Assembly (NCBI GenBank): GCA_964390645.1
Contig: CAYMLL010000063.1
Location: forward strand, 1-28,999
DNA: 28,999 bases
Origin: CAYMLL01 sp964390645
Lineage (GTDB): Bacteria > Planctomycetota > UBA8108
Direction of reading: 5' to 3'
Made by a program: the position numbers and the translations under genes. This document shows positions 8,364-15,391 of the stretch, piece by piece (position 1 is the first letter of the stretch; each line of letters starts with the position of its first letter). The notes under the pieces are model-generated. The model was given only the letters and a program-made list of their open reading frames with translations, was not told where the DNA came from and ran no database searches.

Positions 8364-8538
8364 TCCGAACGGCAGGTCGCGCAACGGACGCGTCAGGCGA
8401 CACTGTCGAGCCGCCTGTTGAACGACTCCGTACGGCGCGCTCGGTTCAAGAAGCGCGTCGGCTGTGCAAGCGCGAGTCACCTCGCACGAGATCGGCACGC
8501 CGAAACGCGCGCGCTCGGGTGCAGCGTCAGAGCTCCGG

Positions 8539-8553
8539 CCGGGCCAGGCCCGG
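8539..8553. terminator. Possible bidirectional terminator hairpin between gnd and HARE-HTH gene
   Basis: CCGGGCC-A-GGCCCGG is a near-perfect GC-only palindrome between two convergent genes. It has no U-tract, so it may simply reflect GC-rich sequence. Confidence 0.25.
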
Positions 8554-8598
8554 GCGAAAGGGCCGCTTCCGCGCCCAACCGGCACTTGCAACGGGCTG

Positions 8599-9189
8599 CT
8601 AGGCGGTCTTCTTCTTCGAAACGCGCTTCTTTCCGGAGCGCTTCGCCCCCGCGCGCTTCGCCCCCGCGCGCTTCGCCCCCGCGCGCTTCTTTGCGGTGCG
8701 CTTCTTTGCGGTGCGCTTCTTTGCGGTGCGCTTCTTGCCCGGTTTCGGGCTCGACTTGCCGGACGTCGTTGCGGTAGCACCCTTCTTGAGCCGAAATCCG
8801 TCCTTCGTTCGGACGATATCGTCAGCCTGGTTGGCGGCGTTATAGACCGCGGTGTAGAAGCTGCTCGGCTTGGCCTTCGTCGAGTAGCCGTCGGCGATCA
8901 CCGCGTCGCGCAACGCGCCCGCGCCCAGCGGCGACTTGCTCCGGTCGAGAACTTCGATGATCGACGTCCGCAGGGTCTTTCTGGGACCCGTGGGCATCGC
9001 TCTGCGGCTCTTGCGGTTGCGATCCAGACCGCCCTGACCGGCCGGGTCCGGGCCGCCCCCCTGGATCTTCAGGATCTCCTCGCAAAGCTGCTTCAGCTTC
9101 GAGTTGCGCTCGATGGCTCGCTCGAGAGAGTTGATCACGGCGCGAATCTTGTCGGGACTGATCGTGATATTCTGAACCTTGACGTCCAT
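8599..9189 (-). CDS. HARE-HTH-like DNA-binding protein with histone H1-like Lys/Arg/Ala tail
   Basis: A 196-residue protein from the ATG at 9189 (AGGAG 8 nt upstream). It has three visible parts: a short helical N-terminus (residues 1-45, KIRAVINSLERAIERNSKLK); a winged-helix segment at about 75-140 (LRTSIIEVLDRSKSPLGAGALRDAV and YTAVYNAANQADDIVRTKDGFRLKKG), resembling the HARE-HTH fold; and a very basic tail of about 50 residues. The tail is three KKRTA units, three AGAKR-type units and a final KKRVSKKKTA, encoded by 15-bp tandem repeats. Such tails occur in bacterial H1-like nucleoid proteins. A DNA-compacting or chromatin-type regulator is inferred; no enzyme motif is present. It is driven from a distant promoter near 9443-9470 with a long leader. 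Confidence 0.75.
   Translation of the reverse strand: MDVKVQNITISPDKIRAVINSLERAIERNSKLKQLCEEILKIQGGGPDPAGQGGLDRNRKSRRAMPTGPRKTLRTSIIEVLDRSKSPLGAGALRDAVIADGYSTKAKPSSFYTAVYNAANQADDIVRTKDGFRLKKGATATTSGKSSPKPGKKRTAKKRTAKKRTAKKRAGAKRAGAKRAGAKRSGKKRVSKKKTA
8636..8735 (-). repeat. 15-bp tandem repeats encoding KKRTA and AGAKR units
   Basis: Two adjacent sets of about three 15-bp units inside the C-terminus of the HARE-HTH gene. Near-identical copies keep the reading frame and repeat a pentapeptide, so copy number could change by slippage without disrupting the frame. Confidence 0.8.
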
Positions 9190-9277
9190 TTGCTTTCTCC
9201 TTCCGGTTTCCCCCCGACAACGCCGCTCGACCACTCTCTGCGGCAGCCAGCCGCACCTCCCCAGCCGCATTCCTTCA

Positions 9278-9355
9278 ACGCGATTCTCTGCATACCAGCG
9301 TGACGCGCGGCCGAGACGCGATTCTCTGCATACCAGCGTGACGCGCGGCCGAGAC
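9278..9355. repeat. 38-bp tandem direct repeat, two copies
   Basis: Two exact copies, at 9281-9318 and from 9319, with the identity also covering 3 nt before. They lie in the inferred long leader of the HARE-HTH gene. Each copy contains CTCTGCATACCAGCG. Confidence 0.9.
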
Positions 9356-9417
9356 TCCACACGCCAGGCCCCCAGGCAATCAACGTGAATCTGTTCGGGG
9401 TATTGAAAAGAGTCCGT

Positions 9418-9437
9418 GGGAACAGCCGCCTGTTCCC
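9418..9437. promoter_or_regulatory. Inverted repeat at the predicted transcription start (candidate operator)
   Basis: GGGAACAG-CCGC-CTGTTCCC is a perfect 8-bp-arm inverted repeat. The minus-strand promoter at 9443-9470 would start transcription near 9436, inside this repeat, which is a typical operator position. The GAAC/GTTC half sites have the wrong spacing for a Gram-positive LexA box, so the regulator is unknown. It could also act as a hairpin at the 5' end of the mRNA. Confidence 0.45.
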
Positions 9438-9442
9438 GTATC

Positions 9443-9470
9443 ACTATAGTCGAAAACTATATTCTTGCAA
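9443..9470 (-). promoter_or_regulatory. Promoter for HARE-HTH gene
   Basis: On the minus strand, TTGCAA (9470-9465), a 16-nt spacer and TATAGT (9448-9443), in an AT-rich island that contrasts with the surrounding GC-rich DNA. The spacer and -10 contain the small inverted repeat TATAGT-CGAAA-ACTATA (9445-9461). Confidence 0.5.
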
Positions 9471-9484
9471 CACTCATTTTCTGC

Positions 9485-9498
9485 TATCGTTCACGATA
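9485..9498. promoter_or_regulatory. Small inverted repeat in the divergent intergenic region
   Basis: TATCGT-TC-ACGATA, perfect 6-bp arms, just upstream of the HARE-HTH promoter and between it and the plus-strand isomerase gene at 9630. It could be a second regulator site for either direction. The rest of the 440-bp gap (9190-9629) holds only the elements listed and no gene that I can support. Confidence 0.35.
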
Positions 9499-9629
9499 AT
9501 CATCAGGCAGCATCTCCGGCTGCGGTGAACTGGAGGCGACGCGAGAACGTCGCTCCGGAATCACGGCATCCGACCTCTCATGACGGACACGGCAGCGCAC
9601 CGTAAAGAAGCGCACCGTGATGACACGCC

Positions 9630-10484
9630 ATGTTTTTTTCCGGAATCGCGGACGAAGCGGGCAGCGACCTCGACCGTCAGGTCAAGGCGCATCTCGAGCT
9701 CGGCTGGTCCCATATCGAAATCCGCAATGTCGATGGCGTCAACCTGACGGATGTCGACGACGCGCGCTTCGAGGAGATCCACGCCGCGGTGAGCGACGCC
9801 GGACTCCAGGTCTCGTGCTTCGCGTCGCAGCTCGCCAACTGGGCACGCCCGATCGACGGCTCCTTCGACGTCGACCGCCAGGAACTCGAACGAGCGATTC
9901 CACGGATGCAGAAGATGGGCACCGAGTTCATCCGCACCATGAGCTATCCGAACTCCTCCCCGCCGCTCTCGGATGCCGACTGGCGCAAGACCGTCGTCGA
10001 GCGCATGAAGGAGCTCTGCCGTATCGCGCGGGACGGAGGCGTCACCCTCGTCCACGAGAACTGCAACGGCTGGGGCGGCCAGGGTGCGCAGCAGACGATG
10101 GACCTGCTGTCGGACGTCGGCTCGGAGCGTCTCAAGCTCGTCTTCGACACGGGCAACCCGTGCCAGTACTCACAGGACGCCTGGGAATACTACACGGGCG
10201 TCCAGGAAGAGATCGTCTACGTCCACATCAAGGACTACGTACCCGGGGACGGCGACGGCGCCGAGGAGGTCGCCTGCTACCCCGGCGAGGGCTGTGGATA
10301 CGTGCGAGAGATCTGCTCCGATCTGCTCGAGCGCGGGTACGACGGCGGGTTCTCGATCGAGCCGCACATCACATCGGTCATCCACCTGCACCAGGAGGCG
10401 GACGATCCGGAGCTGGCCTTCAAGACCTACGTCGAGTACGGCCGACGCCTCGAGAGGCTCTTCCACGAGGTCCGCACGGGTTGA
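9630..10484 (+). CDS. Sugar phosphate isomerase/epimerase family TIM-barrel protein
   Basis: A 284-residue cytosolic protein of the xylose isomerase-like (AP endonuclease 2) TIM-barrel family. The four expected metal ligands are visible in order: Glu in LVHENCNGWGG, Asp in LVFDTGNPCQY, His in VYVHIKDY and Glu in FSIEPHIT. Members isomerise or epimerise sugars, inositols or related ketoses; the particular substrate is not evident. The start ATG at 9630 fits the family (SGIADEAGSDLDRQ as the first strand), but no Shine-Dalgarno sequence precedes it. A run of seven T follows the ATG. It lies upstream of, but apart from, a DUF1326-like gene. Confidence 0.88.
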   Translation: MFFSGIADEAGSDLDRQVKAHLELGWSHIEIRNVDGVNLTDVDDARFEEIHAAVSDAGLQVSCFASQLANWARPIDGSFDVDRQELERAIPRMQKMGTEFIRTMSYPNSSPPLSDADWRKTVVERMKELCRIARDGGVTLVHENCNGWGGQGAQQTMDLLSDVGSERLKLVFDTGNPCQYSQDAWEYYTGVQEEIVYVHIKDYVPGDGDGAEEVACYPGEGCGYVREICSDLLERGYDGGFSIEPHITSVIHLHQEADDPELAFKTYVEYGRRLERLFHEVRTG

Positions 10485-10579
10485 CCCGAGCCCGGACGCC
10501 CCGCAGAATAGTGGGGGTCCACGCCGCGAGGATCCCGTCCAGGAACCGCATCGGACCTTCTCCCAGGGAGTTTACCGGA

Positions 10580-11311
10580 ATGTCCCGTTACTCGGTCGTT
10601 CTCCTCGTCGCTGCGCTGGCGACGCGGCCCGCTCTCGCCGACGACGTGGCGACCGAGCCCGTCATCTTCGGCCACTACGTGGAGGCACGCAGCGACGTGC
10701 GCCATGCGAGGTTCGTCCCCGCCGCCACGGGCTCCCAGCTCGACCTCGAGACGCCTGATCTGGCAGCGCCGGTGATCCGCCCCGGTCGCGGACGCCCCTT
10801 CGAGCACCGGGCCGTTCTCGGATGGAACATCGCGCACGGCACGTGGAACGGTGAGATTCTCGACGGGATGTCGCTCGTGGCCATCGTCGAGTCGCAGGGA
10901 GCGCTCGGTACGCCGATCGAGGGCCAGCTGCGCACCCTCGTCCTCGTCGATGCGAAGGCGACGAAGAAGCAGAAAGATGCCCTCCTCTACCTCTTTCGCG
11001 AGCTCGCTCCGCGCTTCGCGCGACGCACCGGTAAGGTTCGCTCGCTGAAGCTCCGATTCCAGCACAGTGACCACGAGCTGCGGCTCGAAGCCGGGTCGGC
11101 CCTCTCGCTACGCATCGAGACCCACGAACCCGACGGTGCGGACTGCGAGTCGATCTGCGGCAAGGACCCCCAGCCGCGCAAGCCGCTCTCACGTCATGTG
11201 CGGAGCGAACGAGCGATCGCGACGAAGGACCTCTACAGCGGTGCCGACCTCCCGGTACGATGGAGCGCCGACGACTCCGGCGAGACTCTCGCGGGGAAGT
11301 TCCGCCTCTGA
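10580..11311 (+). CDS. Secreted DUF1326-like protein
   Basis: 243 residues from the ATG at 10580 (AGGGAG nine nt upstream). The N-terminus is a Sec signal peptide (SVVLLVAALATRPALA, cleavage likely before DDV), so the mature protein is periplasmic or extracellular. The body resembles DUF1326: FGHYVEARSDVRHARF, LGWNIAHGTWNGEILDGMSLVAIVES, LRTLVLVDAKATKKQKDALL and a closing VRWSADDSGETLAGKFRL. The cysteines usual near the start of DUF1326 (CDVYTGPC-like) are replaced here by SDVRHARF; a C-x-x-x-C pair (CESIC) occurs late. Function unknown. The longer in-frame ORF upstream overlaps the isomerase gene and is not real. Confidence 0.7.
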   Translation: MSRYSVVLLVAALATRPALADDVATEPVIFGHYVEARSDVRHARFVPAATGSQLDLETPDLAAPVIRPGRGRPFEHRAVLGWNIAHGTWNGEILDGMSLVAIVESQGALGTPIEGQLRTLVLVDAKATKKQKDALLYLFRELAPRFARRTGKVRSLKLRFQHSDHELRLEAGSALSLRIETHEPDGADCESICGKDPQPRKPLSRHVRSERAIATKDLYSGADLPVRWSADDSGETLAGKFRL

Positions 11312-11405
11312 GCCCGCACCCGACGCGCAGCCCCCACGTAGCGGCGGTGAATAAGTCCCCCTCTGCGTCGTCTGAGCTACCCGGGCTCGACAACCAGATC
11401 GGAAA

Positions 11406-11430
11406 CGCCCTCTCACGACCGTGAGCGGCG
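11406..11430 (+). promoter_or_regulatory. Hairpin upstream of small secreted protein
   Basis: CGCC-CT-CTCAC-GACC-GTGAG-C-GGCG forms a two-part stem, 23 nt before the ATG at 11454. It has no U-tract; it may be a leader structure or the end of the DUF1326 transcript. Confidence 0.35.
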
Positions 11431-11453
11431 TCTCCGGGCAAAGGAGGACTCCC

Positions 11454-11855
11454 ATGAAGAAGGCTCTGCTCTTCGCCCTCACGCTCACCGGCACCTGTCT
11501 GCTGCTTCCTTCGATATCCCATGCGACCCCGGACTTACGGATCGACTTCGGGATCCACGGCGGCCTTGCAAGCGTCAGCGGCAGCTTCCGTCGGGGGGGC
11601 TTCGGGCTCCGACGCTCCCGGTATGACCACGGCGCTGCTCGCGTCTCCTGCCGCCCGACCCGCGCAAGACACGTTCATCGCCACCACTGGGTGCCGCGCT
11701 ACGAACGCGTGTGGACGCCGCCAGTCTACCGCACGATCTTCGCCGGCTACGACGTCTGCGGCAACCCGGTCTACCGGCGCGTCTGCGTCCGCGTCGGCCA
11801 CTACCGCCAGGTACGACGCGGGTCCCGTTGCGGCTGTGGGCACCACCGCCACTGA
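11454..11855 (+). CDS. Small secreted His/Cys/Arg-rich protein
   Basis: 133 residues with an excellent Shine-Dalgarno (AAGGAGG, 7 nt before the ATG) and a Sec signal peptide (KKALLFALTLTGTCLLLPSISHA). The mature part is small, very basic and rich in Tyr, His and Cys: a glycine/arginine-rich opening, then VHRHHWVPRYERVWTPPVYR, YDVCGNPVYRRVCVRVGHYR and a tail ending CGCGHHRH. The repeated Y-R-x-V and paired Cys pattern is reminiscent of small exported YXXV-type proteins of planctomycetes, but I do not recognise a named family. Metal binding by the His/Cys tail is a guess. Confidence 0.65.
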   Translation: MKKALLFALTLTGTCLLLPSISHATPDLRIDFGIHGGLASVSGSFRRGGFGLRRSRYDHGAARVSCRPTRARHVHRHHWVPRYERVWTPPVYRTIFAGYDVCGNPVYRRVCVRVGHYRQVRRGSRCGCGHHRH

Positions 11856-11960
11856 CGATCACTGATTGTCACGGGCGGTCACGGGCCGCGGCCGCCGGGC
11901 TCGGGGCTCAGCTCCCTCGGTGCCGAAAGCGAGCGAGATCTCCGCGCACCCGGCGTCCCA

Positions 11961-12995
11961 TCACCGGTAGTAGAGGAAGTAGAACGGAAACGCGAAGGCC
12001 TCGCGGAAGACGAAGAATCCCTCCCGCGCCAGCCCCGGCCGCTCCGGCGCGTCGCGACGAGCGCAAGCCGGCACCGTGTAGCAGCAGGTGCCGGCCCGCT
12101 CGAAGATCATCTTCACGCGCGCGCAGTGGAAGTACTGGCTGACGATCAGCAGCCCCTGGAAACCGTTCTCCCGCGCGATCCGGCCGCAGTTTCGCGCCGA
12201 CGCCGCCGTCGTCGCGCCGTCCTCGTCGAGGATGATCTGCGAGGCGGGCACCGATCCCTGCCGCTGGGCGTAGGCCTTCATCGCCCGGGCCTCATGGACG
12301 CCGTTACTGCCGACTCCCCCGCTCATGATCAGGTAGGACACGACGCCGTCGCGGTAGAGCTCGATCCCCGTGTCCAGGCGCGCCTTCAGGGCACCGCTGA
12401 GCCGTCCGTCGTCGTGGACCTTGGCGCCGAGCACGACGGCGGCATCGGCGTACCGACGGTAGTCGACACGTCCGAAGGTGATGACGTACGCGACCACGAG
12501 CGCGAAGAACGACAGAGCGATCAGAGTCCCGTTCACGAAGCACCACGCCGGAAGCGGAAGCCGCGCATCGAGCTTGCCGTTCCACGAGACGCGCGCGAAC
12601 TCCAGGAGCAGGATGCAGCTGACGAAGAGGCTGAACGGCACCGGAAAGTCGGTCGTGAACTCTCCGAGGTGAAGGCGGTAGTAGTAGCGGACGACGCTCG
12701 ATCCGACGAGGATCAGGAACCCGAACAGCACGCCACCGAGGAGCCACCTCGCCCACGGCGAGCTGGCGTTCTCGTGCGGCACCAGCAGCGCCATCCCGAG
12801 CAGAGCTGCGAGAATCGACAGCTCCGGCTCCGGCATGTCGAGCTCGAGCCACACGGAAGTCAGCGACAGCCCCGGGTTCTCAATCGCGAGAACGAGGTTG
12901 AAGAGTGTCAGAATCGCCAGGGCGATTCCGGGAGCACGGGTCAGACCGAAGACTCGCTGCAGCATACCTTGCGGGAAAACAAGACTCACCGTCAC
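11961..12995 (-). CDS. Membrane protein with DUF218 (YdcF/SanA-like) domain
   Basis: A 344-residue inner-membrane protein. Four or five hydrophobic helices occupy about residues 20-170 (GIALAILTLFNLVLAI, LLGGVLFGFLILVGSSVV, FSLFVSCILLLEFA, GTLIALSFFALVVAYVITF). The DUF218 domain follows: ADAAVVLGAKVHDDGRLSG, RLDTGIELYRDG, LIMSGGVGSNGVHEARAM and VSQYFHCARVKMIFE. DUF218 proteins such as SanA, YdcF and ElyC are linked to envelope integrity, but the reaction is not established. The start is uncertain: GTG at 12995 or ATG at 12965 (ten residues later, right before the first helix); neither has a good Shine-Dalgarno. Confidence 0.82.
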   Translation of the reverse strand: MTVSLVFPQGMLQRVFGLTRAPGIALAILTLFNLVLAIENPGLSLTSVWLELDMPEPELSILAALLGMALLVPHENASSPWARWLLGGVLFGFLILVGSSVVRYYYRLHLGEFTTDFPVPFSLFVSCILLLEFARVSWNGKLDARLPLPAWCFVNGTLIALSFFALVVAYVITFGRVDYRRYADAAVVLGAKVHDDGRLSGALKARLDTGIELYRDGVVSYLIMSGGVGSNGVHEARAMKAYAQRQGSVPASQIILDEDGATTAASARNCGRIARENGFQGLLIVSQYFHCARVKMIFERAGTCCYTVPACARRDAPERPGLAREGFFVFREAFAFPFYFLYYR

Positions 12996-13031
12996 GGACC
13001 GGTAAGAACATCCGAACAGCCACCGGTAATC

Positions 13032-13043
13032 TCCGATATCGGA
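13032..13043. promoter_or_regulatory. Perfect 12-bp palindrome in divergent promoter region
   Basis: TCCGATATCGGA, 37 bp upstream of the DUF218 gene start and 140 bp upstream of the UVR gene. It is a candidate regulator site; the regulator is unknown. Confidence 0.3.
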
Positions 13044-13168
13044 TCATCGTCGGCACTTCCGACAGGTCTTTTTGGGTGGGTAAGGGAGATTTTCGGACCA
13101 CGGTCTCCCGCGCTCGAGCGAGCCATCCCTTCAATGTCCTGTCAGGGTAGCCGCTCGCGGAGCCCGGG

Positions 13169-13174
13169 TATAGA
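13169..13174 (+). promoter_or_regulatory. -10 element next to the start codon of the UVR gene (leaderless candidate)
   Basis: TATAGA, extended as TATAGAAT, lies 8 nt before the ATG at 13183 and there is no Shine-Dalgarno sequence. A transcription start 6-8 nt after the -10 would fall at the ATG itself. The -35 is weak. Confidence 0.35.
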
Positions 13175-13182
13175 ATGTCCTC

Positions 13183-13956
13183 ATGAAGGCGAAAGGGGTC
13201 GACCTTAGCCGGGTTCTCGAGGCCTGGACCTACGACGAGGCGGACAACGTCCGGCGAGTAACCACCGAGAGTGGTCGGAAGGTGCTCCAGGTCCGCCTGC
13301 CGCTGGGAGTCGAGCAGTACGAGCTCGTCGGCCGCCCGGACGGCTCCCGTCCGGAGAACTGCGAGTCCTGGTTCGACCACTTCAGCGAAGCAGCGAGTCG
13401 AGAGCCGTGGGACTTCTCCCTGGCGGACGACGACTACGAGAAGATCAAGGACGAGTGCCTTCTCTACTACTACCGCTACCTCCTCTTCTTCCAGATTCAG
13501 GAATACGGCGACTGCGCGCGCGACACGCTCCGCAACCTTCGAGTGCTGGACTTCGTCTCGAAGCACACGGACCGCGGTCGCTCGACGAGTCTCGAGCAGT
13601 ACCGGCCTTACATCCTCCGGATGCACCTCATGGCGCAAGCCCTCGACAAGGTGCAGAACGGTGAAGACGTCCACGAGGCGCTCGACCTGATAGAGTCGGG
13701 CCTCGAGCAAATCCGCGATCTTCCGGAGATCGAAGGTGAGAACGTCTTCGAGCACGAGAGGCAGACCTCGCTGAAGGTACTCCGCCAGCTTCACGAGCAG
13801 CTCGAGGCGATGCTGCCTCCAGACCCTGAATCCGTGCTCAAGCGTCAGCTCGACGATGCGGTCCGCGACGAGAACTACGAGGAGGCGGCGCGTCTACGAG
13901 ACCGGCTCGCGAGCGACGTCGAGGACGGGGCGAATCTGACCGACGGGGCGGGCTGA
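13183..13956 (+). CDS. UVR-motif protein of unknown function
   Basis: 257 residues, cytosolic, acidic and helical. The C-terminus holds a UvrB/UvrC-type UVR motif (LKRQLDDAVRDENYEEAARLRDRL), the same kind of helical pair as in McsA and in the middle domain of ClpC. The region before it (residues 1-210) has no motif I recognise; it includes YYYRYLLFFQIQEYGDCARDTLRNLRVLDF and helical segments such as EALDLIESGLEQIRDL. UVR motifs mediate protein contacts. Because McsA, McsB and ClpC are encoded 10-14 kb away in this window, an adaptor role in that proteolysis system is possible but unproven. It is convergent with the Cof-type phosphatase gene. Confidence 0.75.
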   Translation: MKAKGVDLSRVLEAWTYDEADNVRRVTTESGRKVLQVRLPLGVEQYELVGRPDGSRPENCESWFDHFSEAASREPWDFSLADDDYEKIKDECLLYYYRYLLFFQIQEYGDCARDTLRNLRVLDFVSKHTDRGRSTSLEQYRPYILRMHLMAQALDKVQNGEDVHEALDLIESGLEQIRDLPEIEGENVFEHERQTSLKVLRQLHEQLEAMLPPDPESVLKRQLDDAVRDENYEEAARLRDRLASDVEDGANLTDGAG

Positions 13957-14039
13957 GCCACGGGGCGATCCGGGCCACGGGGCGATCCGGGCCACGGGGC
14001 GATCCGGGCCACGGGGCGATCCGGGCCACGGGGCGATCC
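13957..14039. repeat. 17-bp tandem repeat, 4.9 copies
   Basis: Unit GCCACGGGGCGATCCGG, in perfect copies starting at 13957, 13974, 13991, 14008 and 14025. It begins immediately after the UGA of the UVR gene and ends 22 bp before the stop codon of the convergent phosphatase gene, so it fills the whole space between the two 3' ends. Confidence 0.95.
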
Positions 14040-14061
14040 ACGAGCGGCTCCAGCGAGGACC

Positions 14062-14877
14062 TCACTCGAGCACGAAGCGCCGCACCGCCTCGGCGACGCC
14101 GCCCTCGTTGTTGGTTTTCTCGGTGACGAAGTCGGCCATCTCCTTCACCGACGACCGTGCGTTGGCGACGGCGACGGCGAGACCGGCGACCTCCAGCATC
14201 AGGGCGTCGTTCTCCGCGTCTCCGAGCGCCATCACCTGCTCGACCGAGCAGCCGTGGTGGGCGGCGATCGACGCGAGGGCCTCCCCCTTGTTGACGCCCG
14301 CGTCCGTGATCTCGAGGTACTCCGGCTCCGAGATCGCCACGTGCGCTCGCCCGGCGAGCTCGACACGGAACCGATCCCGCAGTCGCTCGCACTGCGGCGG
14401 GTCACACAGGAGGATGAGCTTGGTGGGCTTCGTCCCGGCCATCTCGTCGAGACATCCGAAGCGGTACTCGGCGCCGGTACGGCGGCTGTAGAGCTCGGCA
14501 AATCGCTCGCGAGCGGGGCTCGCCTCGGCGTAGAGCCGATCGTCGTGAAAGAAGTTGAGCAGGATGTCGTGCCGCCGCGAGTAGGAGAGGAAGAAATCAG
14601 CGACGTCGGCGGGCACGGGCCGGTGCCGGATCAGGGGACGGCCCTCGGCGCGCGTGCCGACGACCTTGGCGCCGTTGTAAGCCAGCAGCACGCAGTCGAA
14701 CCCCAGCCGATCCTGCACCGGCTCGATCCGCGGGATCATCCGCCCTGACGAAATCGCCACCGGAACACCGCGGCACGTCGCCTCGCGCAGGGCGGTGATG
14801 TTGTCGGGGTGAATTCCCTTGTCGTCGTCGAGAAGGGTACCGTCGAGATCGAGGGCGATCAGTCGAACATCACACAT
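14062..14877 (-). CDS. Cof-type HAD-IIB phosphatase
   Basis: 271 residues from the ATG at 14877, which places the nucleophile close to the N-terminus as in the family. HAD motifs: ALDLDGTLLDDD (nucleophile D10, acid/base D12), AISSGR (motif II), the Lys in NKGEALASIAAH (motif III) and LGDAENDALML (motif IV). The C2-type cap between motifs II and III marks the Cof/YbiV subfamily, soluble phosphatases acting on sugar phosphates, FMN or similar small phosphoesters; the substrate is not readable. A longer frame upstream (to 14916) has no family support. It is divergent from tRNA-Val, with overlapping promoter sequence. Confidence 0.92.
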   Translation of the reverse strand: MCDVRLIALDLDGTLLDDDKGIHPDNITALREATCRGVPVAISSGRMIPRIEPVQDRLGFDCVLLAYNGAKVVGTRAEGRPLIRHRPVPADVADFFLSYSRRHDILLNFFHDDRLYAEASPARERFAELYSRRTGAEYRFGCLDEMAGTKPTKLILLCDPPQCERLRDRFRVELAGRAHVAISEPEYLEITDAGVNKGEALASIAAHHGCSVEQVMALGDAENDALMLEVAGLAVAVANARSSVKEMADFVTEKTNNEGGVAEAVRRFVLE

Positions 14878-14881
14878 GCAC

Positions 14882-14910
14882 TTGACCTGTTTCGCGCTGG
14901 TCCGTAAGCT
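14882..14910 (+). promoter_or_regulatory. Promoter for tRNA-Val
   Basis: TTGACC (14882-14887), a 17-nt spacer and TAAGCT (14905-14910), with a predicted start near 14917, about 21 nt before the mature tRNA. On the opposite strand TAGCTT (14911-14906) could act as the -10 of the Cof-type gene. Confidence 0.55.
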
Positions 14911-14937
14911 ACGCACGTTTCCCGGCTGAACACAAGT

Positions 14938-15014
14938 GGGCGATTAGCTCAGCTGGTTAGAGCGCCATCCTCACACGGTGGAAGTCACTGGTTCGAATCC
15001 AGTATCGCCCACCA
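14938..15014 (+). tRNA. tRNA-Val (anticodon CAC)
   Basis: 77 nt with encoded CCA. The acceptor stem GGGCGAT/ATCGCCC is perfect, the D arm GCTC...GAGC is normal, the anticodon stem CCATC/GGTGG encloses the 7-nt loop CTCACAC (anticodon CAC, reads GUG), and the T arm ACTGG-TTCGAAT-CCAGT is canonical. Discriminator A then CCA at 15011-15014. Confidence 0.96.
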
Positions 15015-15018
15015 CTGC

Positions 15019-15059
15019 TCTCACGGCTGCGGAACGACTGACCGCTGCAGGCCGTGAGA
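15019..15059 (+). terminator. Long inverted repeat after tRNA-Val (probable terminator or processing hairpin)
   Basis: TCTCACGGC (15019-15027) and GCCGTGAGA (15051-15059) are perfect 9-bp arms, with an inner GCGG/CCGC pairing. It begins 5 nt after the tRNA and has no U-tract. The remainder up to 15391 (about 330 bp) shows no gene that I can support on either strand. Confidence 0.5.
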
Positions 15060-15391
15060 AGGACCCGGACCGGGGCGAACCGGCGCGGCGTCCTTTCCCG
15101 CCGCCGCGAGAGTCGCACGCATGCCATGGGGGCTCCCCGAAGGGCCACTGTCCGCTGCACGGCACGCTCTTCAGTCCGTCTCTGCAGCCCCGGCTCTTCG
15201 AGGTGCCGGTGGACCGGGACACTCGACTCGGACGCCCGACGTTGACCCGCAAGCCACGAGCTCGACGTCGCACCGGAGGGTACGTGGAAGTCGAGGTCGA
15301 CGAGGACGTCGATACGCTCGCCCCCACGGCGAGAGCTGCGTGCGGCAAGCACGCGGCGGTCAGCTCCAGCCCCTCGACGATGTGCCCGCCA

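Noticed and set aside
8464..9303. 279-residue plus-strand ORF with ALRPRALRPR and LLCGALL repeats
   Set aside because: Antisense of the repeat-encoding HARE-HTH gene; the repeats merely mirror KKRTA/AGAKR units.
9418..9437. LexA-type SOS box reading of GAAC...GTTC
   Set aside because: The half-site spacing is 8 nt, not the 4 nt of the Gram-positive box, and CAG/CTG order is inverted relative to the E. coli box.
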